Below, in pieces: positions 7,714-16,123 of a DNA stretch of 26,532 nucleotides. The notes under the pieces are model-generated. The model saw only the letters and a list, made by a program, of their open reading frames with translations. It was not told the origin of the DNA and made no database searches. How positions within the stretch are numbered: the first letter of the stretch is position 1; each line of letters opens with the position of its first letter. Source of the DNA: CAZEAN01 sp964510225 (GTDB lineage Bacteria; Planctomycetota; Planctomycetia; Isosphaerales; Isosphaeraceae); NCBI GenBank assembly GCA_964510225.1, contig CAZEAN010000077.1, positions 1 to 26,532 on the forward strand. Direction: 5' to 3'. A program made the translations under genes and the position numbers.

Positions 7714-10290
7714 CTACTTATCATTGACGCGCAAGTAGCGGTAATAGACTTCCAGGGAGAGGGTGGCAAGTGCCGTTGTGTAGATACGCCCACCGAGTCT
7801 TCCATAACGGGTTCGGTCAGGGCCCCAGCTCCCACGTGCGTGGCCATCCCGGCGTTGCAGCTTCAGGAGTTCCTTGCGAAGAGCCGCATTCCATTGTTCC
7901 CAAGCAGGGCCACCCTCCCGGTACATTGCAATCGTGGCGTAGTACCAATAGTAAATATTGAACTCTTCGGTCCCAGGGAGATGCTGCAAGAGTAATGCCG
8001 TTGCTTCATTGGTCGCTGAGCGTCGCGTCACGCCGAGAAACTGTCGGCATACGAGTGCTTCAGCGGTCATGACGGGATCACGATTCCGACGACTGTCGTA
8101 TCGGAGACTCGGCTGGTACACAGCGAGCCCCCCTGAGGATCCAGTGGAGACCTGATCCAGCCATTGCGCGGCCGCCCGTTTGGTTTCGACCGGGATCTGG
8201 ATCCCAGACTCCTCCGCTGTTTTCAATACCAACACAACCCAACCTAAAATGCTGGTGTCACCGATCGGCGGATGCGGTCGATAGATCGGATCCTGACTCC
8301 GCTGCGCACGGGTCCGGCTAATCTCGGCGGCCGGTGTGTATCGCCAGCCTTGTGCTCGAGGGTACTGTGCTTGATCTAGGAACTGGACAGCGAGACACGC
8401 CGGGGCTAAGAGTCGCTCGTCGCGGGTGATTGCATACGCCTCGACCAGCGCCAACGTCGCCATCGTGTGGCAGTACATCCCGATGGAACGACTCCCACCC
8501 CGAAGGTCACCATTCGACAACTGCTCTCTGAGCAGAAACTCGAGTCCTCGATGGACAACCGATTGGTAGGCTCCCTCTTGGTGGGTCTGTCGGGCTCCCA
8601 AGTAGGCGAGTAAGGCGAGCGCCGTCATCGCAGTATCGGCTTCCCAGTAGTAGCACTCCCCTCGACAGGGGTCACCCGGAGGACAGTGTGCCAAGAAGCT
8701 CTGTTGTCCAATGATCGGTGTCCCATCACGTTGCTTCGCGGCCCCGCCATCCCAACGGCCGTCGTCATTCTGGTGGATCGCGAGCCATTCTAAGGCCAAT
8801 CCCACGGCTTCTTCAGTTGCGTCCGTCGCCCCGGCTCGTCGCGCACGTTCGTCTCGCGTTGGCTGATACCGACGCCGACTCATGATCGGGACCTGGTCGA
8901 GTCGACGCGACTCTCGTGGAGCGATTCGGTTCAAGTCAGGGAGTGAGTCGGGAACAACCCTGGTGAGTGCTGCCGAAGGATTGTCCGTCGCACGTTGGAA
9001 CTGAGGCGGAATCAGATTGATAGCAGTCGGTGTCGAGGTGCTGATCCGGAGTACCGGTTCCGGCAACACCGGTTCCATTACAGTTGACTCAGGTTCGATT
9101 GTTATTGGAGTCGGTACCGTCTCAGGAAGTGGAGATTGGGAAGTTAAGGGGGCAACGGGCTCAAGGAGACCTTCCAATCCAGGGTCGTATTGTGCGAGTG
9201 TACGACCTTCTGGAAGGATTAACCCAGAATCCACAGAGGACGGTTCGGGAGTCGGCAATTCGATTGGTACAGTCGATCGACGTCGCGAAGGGAGCGGTAG
9301 TTCACTGAACTCCGGTTCGCGACCGATCCGATTGGTGACGGAGAGGTCGGGCATCACGGGATCCGGTTGACCTGGGTCAGGGCTCGGGATGCTTTCCAAT
9401 GGGTTCGCACTCGAGAGCGTCGCCTCAACAAGATCGATCGGTTCTGGTGCAGGGGTCAAACGCTCTTGAGGGAGGCTCAGATCTGAGCGTGTCGGAGGCT
9501 CGGGGAGCGAGTGCTGCAAGCCCGCTGTCTCGTTCTCGCCTGTCCCGAGTTGAAGTCGTCGGGGCGTTGGTCGCGTAATCGGTAGTGGAGGCGGTTGATC
9601 AAGGCTTCTTGGCTCGGGGAACGCCATTGCAAGCTGAGACTCGCCTCCCTCGTCGACCAACGACTCCCGCGGTGGTGGAAATAGACTGTCGTCAACTTCG
9701 ACGGGCTCGATACCTGCTAGCGGGTCAAACGGTCCTCCGTGTTCCTGAAACTCTGGTGTTGGAACATTCAGTGACGTCAACGTCGAAGGTTCGATTGATC
9801 GTGTCCCGCTGTCGAGTCGGACCGGCTCACGATCTGAGGGCACAAAGGGACGTGCCAAGTTCGGTTCCAAGCTGAATGATCGATCCGGAAATTCTGCCGC
9901 TGGGGATTCTGGGAGTGTTGTCGATTGTGTATCGAGGCGATCCCAAAACGGTACTGATCCCGGGTCAGCGTTCTCGGACGATCCTCGTGTCGAGTCCTCG
10001 TTGGACGGGTTCCCGGTAACGACTTCGATCGTTTTGATTCCCGGCACATTGGGTTCGAGCCGGGGCTCGATCGATCGATTCATCCAGCCGACGAGATCAG
10101 TACTCCCAAAGCAGACGATCCCAAAGTGCGCGACGATGGAGAGCACCAAGCACTTGCGGAGCAACTTCCGTGAGCCGGACGCGGCCCAGATTAAGAGCCC
10201 GGCAAATCCAATCAGAAAGGCTAAGGCCGCCACAGTCATCGGGTCGGCATCGAGGAGTCGGAGCAAGCGATCGAGTCTTAGGCCGTCCAT
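7714..10290 (-). CDS. Membrane-anchored squalene-cyclase/prenyltransferase-like toroid protein
   Basis: The 858-residue protein has three parts. Two transmembrane segments lie at about 19-37 and 47-63, with Arg/Lys between them, predicting both termini outside the cytoplasm. A linker of about 400 residues (75-480) is rich in Pro, Glu and Ser. An alpha-alpha toroid domain at about 490-855 resembles the prenyltransferase/squalene-oxidase repeat family. Visible motifs are QNDDGRWDGG, a Cys cluster CPPGDPCRGEC, GDTSILGW, YYWYYATIAMY and the end GGRIYTTALATLSLEVYYRYL. As I recall, the last two are typical of a planctomycete paralogue family of unknown function. I see no proof of enzymatic activity. 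GGAG lies nine bases before the ATG. The upstream neighbour is an ExbB-like gene, so a TonB-like mechanical or scaffolding role is possible. Confidence 0.75.
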   Translation of the reverse strand: MDGLRLDRLLRLLDADPMTVAALAFLIGFAGLLIWAASGSRKLLRKCLVLSIVAHFGIVCFGSTDLVGWMNRSIEPRLEPNVPGIKTIEVVTGNPSNEDSTRGSSENADPGSVPFWDRLDTQSTTLPESPAAEFPDRSFSLEPNLARPFVPSDREPVRLDSGTRSIEPSTLTSLNVPTPEFQEHGGPFDPLAGIEPVEVDDSLFPPPRESLVDEGGESQLAMAFPEPRSLDQPPPLPITRPTPRRLQLGTGENETAGLQHSLPEPPTRSDLSLPQERLTPAPEPIDLVEATLSSANPLESIPSPDPGQPDPVMPDLSVTNRIGREPEFSELPLPSRRRSTVPIELPTPEPSSVDSGLILPEGRTLAQYDPGLEGLLEPVAPLTSQSPLPETVPTPITIEPESTVMEPVLPEPVLRISTSTPTAINLIPPQFQRATDNPSAALTRVVPDSLPDLNRIAPRESRRLDQVPIMSRRRYQPTRDERARRAGATDATEEAVGLALEWLAIHQNDDGRWDGGAAKQRDGTPIIGQQSFLAHCPPGDPCRGECYYWEADTAMTALALLAYLGARQTHQEGAYQSVVHRGLEFLLREQLSNGDLRGGSRSIGMYCHTMATLALVEAYAITRDERLLAPACLAVQFLDQAQYPRAQGWRYTPAAEISRTRAQRSQDPIYRPHPPIGDTSILGWVVLVLKTAEESGIQIPVETKRAAAQWLDQVSTGSSGGLAVYQPSLRYDSRRNRDPVMTAEALVCRQFLGVTRRSATNEATALLLQHLPGTEEFNIYYWYYATIAMYREGGPAWEQWNAALRKELLKLQRRDGHARGSWGPDRTRYGRLGGRIYTTALATLSLEVYYRYLRVNDK

Positions 10291-10376
10291 GACAGCTCAC
10301 TCCGATTGAGGACGCGCGACATTAGCGACTCGCGACGATACACCATTCCGCCTGAGCTAGAAGGACTCGATCTAGT

Positions 10377-11411
10377 TTAATAGTCGCGGAAGCTGTTCGG
10401 AATCTCGACACGGATTGGCCGGTTCTCTGACTCGCCGGCCCTCCCCGATCGTTGGTAGTGTGGTCGGTTCGGGATTGGTGAAGAACCTCGACCTTCCTGC
10501 CGGGCTCGACTCGGTGTCGACGGAGGAGCGGCTTTTGGCGGTCGTTTGGCCTCCGCTTCATCTCTCCTCGGGGAGTCGGGAGTGTTGAGGTTTGCCTGAG
10601 GGCGTGGAACGGGATCCCCCTGCGGCTTGGCCTCACTCTGTAGAGCAATGCCGTCGATCACCTCGGCCCCAAAGCGACCAAGTGCTCTGGTCAAGAAGTC
10701 GACCTTCGACGTCAAGGAATCGAAGGCAAGGAGGCTGAGGATCGCAATGGCAACACCGGCGGTCAAGGGAGCGAGTGAGGTTGCCAACGCGGGACCCCAG
10801 GCACCTTCAGCTGCACTAGGACCTAGTGCAGCGAGTGCACGGCCGGCAGCAAAGAGCGAGCCGAGGAGTCCGATCAAAGGTGCGAGTGCGGCAATCCTTC
10901 GGAGCGTCCCGACATTTCGTCGGAGCTTCTCCTCTTCCAGTTCTTTGGCAAGCACAACCGCACGATCAAGATCCGCCGGAGAACGCCCCCGACGTCGGAG
11001 TGCCGCTAATGCAATCCGCGCAGCGGGGCTCGGGTTCATTTCGCAGAGGTCGACTCCCTTGCTCGACTCAAGCTGATTCTCTCGGAGTCGTTCGAGGAAG
11101 CGTCCGACAAATCGGTCGGGGAGAACGCGTCCACGTCGGAGTTGGAGCGAACGCCCCACGACGACACTGAGGCCGAGGAGACTCGAAGCGACGAGCCCGC
11201 CCCAACAGATCCGATCGGGGGCCGGAGTCCGCCGATACCAGGCAATCCCCTCTTGAATCAATGCTTGGGCCTGGTGCGTGATCGCTTGAGAAGCACGCTC
11301 CCAATTTGATTGGGACCCCGCACCGGTCGCAGTGATGCACAACAGGAGCGCGATCAGGATCGAAATCGAACGTCGAGCGTTTCGAGAAGGATATTGGCGG
11401 GAATGACTCAT
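10377..11411 (-). CDS. MotA/TolQ/ExbB-family proton channel protein
   Basis: Proteins of this family form the stator that couples proton flow to mechanical work in flagella, Tol-Pal or TonB systems. The 344-residue product has a signal-peptide-like segment (14-32), a transmembrane helix (68-88), a cytoplasmic stretch, and the two helices of the family domain at about 173-195 (IAALAPLIGLLGSLFAAG) and 207-231 (ALATSLAPLTAGVAIAIL, with the conserved Thr residues). The last 85 residues are a Pro/Arg-rich tail. I start at the ATG at 11411, where AGAGGA lies nine bases upstream; the frame is open for 22 more codons. An ExbD/TolR partner normally follows but is absent: the next gene starts 86 bases downstream and encodes the toroid protein. 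Confidence 0.75.
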   Translation of the reverse strand: MSHSRQYPSRNARRSISILIALLLCITATGAGSQSNWERASQAITHQAQALIQEGIAWYRRTPAPDRICWGGLVASSLLGLSVVVGRSLQLRRGRVLPDRFVGRFLERLRENQLESSKGVDLCEMNPSPAARIALAALRRRGRSPADLDRAVVLAKELEEEKLRRNVGTLRRIAALAPLIGLLGSLFAAGRALAALGPSAAEGAWGPALATSLAPLTAGVAIAILSLLAFDSLTSKVDFLTRALGRFGAEVIDGIALQSEAKPQGDPVPRPQANLNTPDSPRRDEAEAKRPPKAAPPSTPSRARQEGRGSSPIPNRPHYQRSGRAGESENRPIRVEIPNSFRDY

Positions 11412-11508
11412 GAGCGAAGATCCTCTTCGCGATCGGCTAGACAAAAAAGTGCTGCCGATCGTTCTCCGTTCGAGCATCGAGGCCGATCCTTCAGCCTCGC
11501 CGATTCGA

Positions 11509-14500
11509 TCAAGGATTCAGGGCACGTTCGCGAGCGACTCCGAGACGGCTCTCAGCATCAGCCGATGCTGGTTGATCCGGGAAACTGTTGAGCAAATCCT
11601 CGTAAAGGTCGACCGCCTTAGACCACTCCTCAAGGCGTTCATACGCTTTACCGGCTTCCAAGATTCCGAGCGACTCCCATTGGGGGGCGTCGTAGACGAA
11701 ATCGATCCGCAAGAACTCGCGGACTGCGTCCTCAAAGGCTTGCTGGAGGAAGTAAGTCTCCCCTTTCATGAACTGCGCGCGTGCTGCTAACTCTGAGCCC
11801 GGTCGACGCGCGATCACTTCGTCGAACGACGCTCTTGCCTGGTCAAATCGTGGCGGTGGAATCATCTGGAGAGCACGACCTCGGGCGAATTCAACCTCGG
11901 CACGCTGCGGGCTCTCAGGTGATCCGGCAATGAACCCATCGGTGGCGGCGAGGAGTTCATCCCAGCGTTGCAGCTCAAGCAAGCACTGAACCCGACGGAG
12001 CCGGACGGTTCCAAGCCAAGGTTCCCTCGACTCTTGATCAACAACACTTTGGTCAAGGATCGATTCAAAAAAGCCGAGCGCGGTCTCGAGTTCCCCGATC
12101 CGATAGGCGACTTCAGCGTTCCAAAACGTTGCCTCGCGGATGTAGAGACCTTCAGGAAACTCCTCAACCAGTCTCTTGAAGGTCTCTAACGCCGTATCAA
12201 GGTTATCTTGATCGACCAGCGTACGACCCGCGCGATAGAGCGCAGCTTGACGGATCTCCACGGATCCCAAAGAGTCGGACGCAATCAGGGGCTGAAGAAG
12301 GCGGAGGACCTCGGCTGGTTGATTCTCGATCGCGGCTTGCTCGGCAAGGATTAATCGTGCCCGATGAGCTTCAGGTGATTCCGGTTCCTCAACAATCAAT
12401 CGCTGATAAATAGCCGTCATCTCGTCGAGACGCCCCATCGCATCGAGGACTCCCGCAAATTCAGCGAGGCGCTCTGCGCTGGTTGCCTGGCCGTCAGAAT
12501 CCGGATCATCGATCAAGGCTTGGTAGGCGTTGATCGCTTCGTCGGAGCGTCCGAGATCAGCGAGAAGCCGGGCGACTACCCGTCGGGAGACCGCTGCGGC
12601 TTCGGACTCGGGCTTGGTGTTCTGGAGTAAGCGGAACGTTTCCAGTGCTTCTTCCGACCGACCCAGATCCATCAACGTGCGTCCCTTGGCAAAGGCAACC
12701 TCGGGGAAGTCAGGATGATCGACCGGTGCTTCTCTGAGAAAAATATCAAATGTCTGAATCGCTTGATCGGTTCGCCCCGAACCGAGCTGGGCCCATCCTA
12801 AGTTGACGAGTGATCGGATCCGGAGCGAACTCTCCACGGACAGCTCGTCCACCACAGCCATGGAGAGGGTCTCTCCGAGATCCCATTGCTCTTGGTCAAT
12901 TGCGAGTTCGGCAAGCTGGATTCTTGAGGGGACCAGTGTGGTGCTTTGCGGGTATCCGGTCGTGAGTCGGTCGCTCGCGTTCAGAGCGTCGACCCAATTC
13001 CCCAGGATCCCGTGCGCGAGGGCAATCCGAGCGAGTGCATGGTCGGCGGCCTCAGCTTGGCTCCCCTCGTCGAGACTACTAGCTCCCGTCAGATAGGCTT
13101 CGAGGGCCTCGATTGCTTCCTCGAAGCGGCCTGATTCATAGAGCCTTTGCCCGACGAGATACTTGGCATCGCTCGAGAAGGGTTCCTCCGGAGTGCTTGC
13201 GAGTGACTGGAGGAGTTCCGTCGATTGTTGATCATCACCCGAGCGTTGGTAGGCGATCCCCAGATAGTAGCGGGCAGCACCGGTTGTCGCGCGATCGATC
13301 TCGGGATCTTCTGCGATCGATTCCAACAATTCGATCGCTTCGGCTTGCTGATCAAGGGCTAAGGCGGCTCGGGCTTCGATCAACTTCGAGGCTCCGATCC
13401 GGTTGCTCTCGGGCGCCGACTGCAACGTCCTCGCGAGTTGCGCAAGGGCTCGAGCTTGTTCGAACTGATCGAGTTTCAAGGCCAGGGATGACGCCCTGAG
13501 CGCTGCGTCTGGAGCCCAAAGATCGTCGGGATAGCCACGAGCGAGCGCTTCAAAACGCCGGAAGGCCGACTCCTGATCCCCAAGCGACTCCGCTTGCTCC
13601 GCTAACTGGAAGAGCATCACCGGTACAATCGTCGCATCTGGGTAACGTCCGATCGCGCGATCGAAGGTACTGATTGCGTCCTGGATTCGACCGAGTGCCA
13701 ACTCTCCGCGACCAACCAAGTAGGACGCCCGCGCGGCGACCTCCGCCGATTCAGCTTGCTGGAGGGGTCCGGCAATGGTGATCGCGTCCTCGGGGCGATC
13801 GAGACTGAGGAGTGCATCGGCACGTCCAAGCGTTGCCCGAGGGATCAGGTCGCTCTGAGGGACTTCGGTCATCAATCGTCCGAAGGCCTCTTCAGCAGCC
13901 TCAATGTTCCCGTCTTGAAACTCGAGCCGACCGATCTGGTCGAGTGCCCGGTCCAATCCTGCTGGATCCGGACGTTGGACCAACGATCGGAATTGCTGGA
14001 GTGCCGCGTCAGGTTCCCCGAGTTCAACTAAAAGGGTCCCTAAATGAAGCAGGACCCGGTCCAACAGTCGACCATCCGGCGCTTCTTCTAGTGATTGTTG
14101 ATAAGCGGCACGAGCCAACTCCAAGGCCCCGGACCGATAATGAAGATCTCCCAGATAGGGCCATGCGAGTTCCCGATACGGGTGACTCGGATTCTGATCG
14201 AGAAAGCTCTCAAGCGCCTCGATGGCGGCATCGACATCGCCGAGGAGATAAGAAAGCTCACCGACCCGAAAGAGTGCAATGTTCCGGTTGGGATGATCAG
14301 ACGCGGCTTCTTTCAGGAAGGTCACGAAGGCTGTCCGTGCGTCCTGGTGCTCTTGGAGCGAGAGTAAGGCATGAGCGAAGCCATAGATCGCTTCGACCCG
14401 ATACTCCGAGGGGAGATTCTCTCGGAGCAAGAGTTTGCGGTACTCCTGAGCAGCAAGCTCGAATCTCCCCTTCCGGAAGAGTCCGTGTGCAAAACTCAGA

Positions 14501-14706
14501 TCAGCGGCGAGCGCTCTTAAGGCATTGTTCGATTGCCCTTGAGGAGCACGGCGGATTGGGGCTCCTAAAGCTTCGTGATGGGCTCGGAAGCCGATCATTA
14601 ACACAAAAATGAGGAGAAAAATTTGAGTCCACTTAATCTTGGTCGCCCTCGTCCACCAAGGATAGTCGGCCTCCGATGCCACTCGTTCCATCGTTCGAAA
14701 CCACAC
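11509..14706 (-). CDS. Giant tetratricopeptide-repeat envelope protein
   Basis: The 1065-residue product begins with a hydrophobic segment (about 27-43) that could be a signal anchor, then consists almost wholly of TPR-type helical repeats. Recurring patterns such as A-x-x-A-Y-x-x-L and sections of the form FRKGRFELAAQEYRKLL are visible throughout. The C-terminal repeats (for example KGETYFLQQAFEDAVREFL) resemble CpoB/YbgF- and BamD-like proteins that act near Tol-Pal and outer-membrane machinery. No catalytic domain is seen. The start is a GTG at 14706 with GGGAGGGG (revcomp 14712-14719) about seven bases upstream; an ATG five codons later is less well placed. It is the first gene of the minus-strand cluster and is divergent from pstS. 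A scaffold role in the periplasm is inferred. Confidence 0.75.
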   Translation of the reverse strand: MWFRTMERVASEADYPWWTRATKIKWTQIFLLIFVLMIGFRAHHEALGAPIRRAPQGQSNNALRALAADLSFAHGLFRKGRFELAAQEYRKLLLRENLPSEYRVEAIYGFAHALLSLQEHQDARTAFVTFLKEAASDHPNRNIALFRVGELSYLLGDVDAAIEALESFLDQNPSHPYRELAWPYLGDLHYRSGALELARAAYQQSLEEAPDGRLLDRVLLHLGTLLVELGEPDAALQQFRSLVQRPDPAGLDRALDQIGRLEFQDGNIEAAEEAFGRLMTEVPQSDLIPRATLGRADALLSLDRPEDAITIAGPLQQAESAEVAARASYLVGRGELALGRIQDAISTFDRAIGRYPDATIVPVMLFQLAEQAESLGDQESAFRRFEALARGYPDDLWAPDAALRASSLALKLDQFEQARALAQLARTLQSAPESNRIGASKLIEARAALALDQQAEAIELLESIAEDPEIDRATTGAARYYLGIAYQRSGDDQQSTELLQSLASTPEEPFSSDAKYLVGQRLYESGRFEEAIEALEAYLTGASSLDEGSQAEAADHALARIALAHGILGNWVDALNASDRLTTGYPQSTTLVPSRIQLAELAIDQEQWDLGETLSMAVVDELSVESSLRIRSLVNLGWAQLGSGRTDQAIQTFDIFLREAPVDHPDFPEVAFAKGRTLMDLGRSEEALETFRLLQNTKPESEAAAVSRRVVARLLADLGRSDEAINAYQALIDDPDSDGQATSAERLAEFAGVLDAMGRLDEMTAIYQRLIVEEPESPEAHRARLILAEQAAIENQPAEVLRLLQPLIASDSLGSVEIRQAALYRAGRTLVDQDNLDTALETFKRLVEEFPEGLYIREATFWNAEVAYRIGELETALGFFESILDQSVVDQESREPWLGTVRLRRVQCLLELQRWDELLAATDGFIAGSPESPQRAEVEFARGRALQMIPPPRFDQARASFDEVIARRPGSELAARAQFMKGETYFLQQAFEDAVREFLRIDFVYDAPQWESLGILEAGKAYERLEEWSKAVDLYEDLLNSFPDQPASADAESRLGVARERALNP

Positions 14707-15069
14707 GGGAACCCCTCCCGGAGCCGAGTTGATCCGTCGAGAACCTCCTAGCCTCTTCTAACTTATTGACGGATCGAGTCCTCTTCAAAGATCAACGAGT
14801 CCGCAATGTTCCCAAGTTACGAGAGCTTTTCCTATCACATTGCTGCGATTCTTGACAAGGCGGGTCGGTTTCTGCGAACTTTCTTTTTGAAACGGCTCCT
14901 CACTTCTGTTCAATTGAGAAATAACAAAAGAGAGCCATAGCGATCTTCATTCCAGTTTCATCCCTGATCGCTAAGATCTCGGGTCAGTTTCAGTTCTCGG
15001 ACCTTCAGCGATCCCCCAGGACGAACGGTTAGGGGTCAGCGATCCCGTTCCATCAATGGGAGTCAACAG
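14707..15069. other. Divergent intergenic region between the TPR gene and pstS
   Basis: No gene is seen in these 363 bases, which must hold the promoters of both divergent transcripts. AGCGATC or its complement occurs four times within about 106 bases (14939-14945, 14966-14972 inverted, 15007-15013, 15038-15044). The last two belong to an 11-base direct repeat TCAGCGATCCC (15005-15015 and 15036-15046). CAGTTTCA occurs twice (14953-14960 and 14985-14992). GGCTC and GAGCC flank an A/T-rich stretch at about 14894-14937. No convincing promoter for the TPR gene could be picked out by eye. Confidence 0.5.
14945..14977 (+). promoter_or_regulatory. Candidate Pho box and -10 element of pstS
   Basis: CTTCATT (14945-14951) and TTTCATC (14956-14962) repeat the core TTCAT with a period of exactly 11 bases. 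Nine bases later stands TAAGAT (14972-14977), a fair -10 hexamer, with no good -35 element. This matches the known layout of PhoB-activated promoters, where an 18-base direct repeat of two 7-base half-sites replaces the -35 region. The half-site differs from the E. coli CTGTCAT. A TTCAT-based repeat also lies upstream of the response regulator gene, which supports the call. Confidence 0.45.
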
Positions 15070-16032
15070 ATGAAACAACTACGGACCTCAAAAAGCTTCG
15101 ACAGAATCGCCACCGTTTTGCTCCTGGCGATGGTCATGAGCGTGATCGGTGTTAGTTGTGGTGGACAACCGAAGGTGGTTGTTGTCGATGGATCCAGCAC
15201 CGTTTTCCCGATCACGGTCGCCGCTCAAGAGGCATATGGCGAGACCCTCGGCACTGCACCTCGGATCACGGTCTCCCAGTCAGGGACAGGTGGCGGATTT
15301 GGGAAGTACGCTGAAGGAGAGGTTGACATCGTTGACGCCTCTCGCCCCGCGAAACCCTCAGAGGAAGAGTCTGCAAAGTCCAAGGGGCTCGATTGGACTC
15401 AGTACATCGTCGGTCACGACGGCATCACCGTCGTCGTCAACCCCGAGAATACCTTCGTCGAGGAACTCTCGGTCGCGCAGTTGAAAGAGATCTTCGAGCC
15501 TGGCAGCAGCATCAAGAATTGGAGCGATCTCAACCCGGAATGGCCGGAAGAAGAGATCATCCTCTACACCCCCGATGACGACTCCGGTACGTACGACTTC
15601 TTCCTCGAAGCCCTCGGTTTGGAAACCCAGCGGAAGGAAGGGGTGACACCGAGCACAGATGACAATGTCCTTGTCCGAGGTATCGAGGGAGATGAGTCGG
15701 CACTCGGCTACTTCGGATTCGCGTATTACATTGAGAATACGGACCGACTTCGCGCCATCAAGATCAAGGCCGACGATGAGAGCGAGGCGATCGAACCCAC
15801 TCCGGAGACGATCTACGACGGTTCCTACAGTCCACTCTCGCGACCCCTCTTCATTTACGTCAAGGATGCGTCGATGGCACTCGATGCGGTCGACGACTTT
15901 GTCACCTTCTACTTGGAAAACGCCAAAGATCTTGCAGAGAAAGTCGGTTACGTTGGTCCCGACGCCGAGGAGTCAGCAGACAATCAAGCGAAACTGACGG
16001 AGCAGAAAAGCAAGGCTGCCGCTGCCGAATGA
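15070..16032 (+). CDS. pstS: Phosphate ABC transporter, substrate-binding lipoprotein PstS
   Basis: PstS captures phosphate outside the cytoplasmic membrane and delivers it to the PstCA channel. The 320-residue product has an export signal ending in a Cys at residue 30 (VIGVSC), suggesting a lipoprotein, although the lipobox has Gly rather than Leu at -3. Phosphate-binding segments are visible: DGSSTVFPIT (40-49), SGTGGGF (71-77), the DIVDASR stretch (86-92) and SGTYDFF (172-178). The last 20 residues are a Lys/Ala-rich tail. GGGAGT (15058-15063) lies six bases before the ATG. It is the first gene of pstSCAB and follows a candidate Pho box, so induction by phosphate starvation is likely. Confidence 0.95.
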   Translation: MKQLRTSKSFDRIATVLLLAMVMSVIGVSCGGQPKVVVVDGSSTVFPITVAAQEAYGETLGTAPRITVSQSGTGGGFGKYAEGEVDIVDASRPAKPSEEESAKSKGLDWTQYIVGHDGITVVVNPENTFVEELSVAQLKEIFEPGSSIKNWSDLNPEWPEEEIILYTPDDDSGTYDFFLEALGLETQRKEGVTPSTDDNVLVRGIEGDESALGYFGFAYYIENTDRLRAIKIKADDESEAIEPTPETIYDGSYSPLSRPLFIYVKDASMALDAVDDFVTFYLENAKDLAEKVGYVGPDAEESADNQAKLTEQKSKAAAAE

Positions 16033-16045
16033 CCGAACCGATCGA

Positions 16046-16086
16046 GAGGAGCGGGGATTCTTCTCTATCTACTACGACCGCTCCTC
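16046..16086 (+). repeat. Hairpin between pstS and pstC
   Basis: GAGGAGCGG (16046-16054) pairs perfectly with CCGCTCCTC (16078-16086) around a 23-base loop. It begins 14 bases after the pstS stop and ends 37 bases before the pstC start. A purine-rich A/G stretch follows rather than a T-run, so it is not a textbook terminator. Hairpins in this position can stabilise or process the pstS message so that binding protein exceeds permease. That function is inferred here. Confidence 0.5.
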
Positions 16087-16123
16087 CCCACATCCTTACT
16101 AAAAAGAAAAGAAAACCCTTCAC

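Noticed and set aside
9017..9370. Gly/Ser-rich plus-strand open frame of 117 codons
   Set aside because: It is the antisense reading of the Pro/Glu/Ser-rich linker of the toroid protein, and its low complexity follows from that.
13812..14612. 266-codon plus-strand open frame
   Set aside because: Antisense to the TPR gene; Arg/Pro/Ser-rich composition is typical of a shadow frame.
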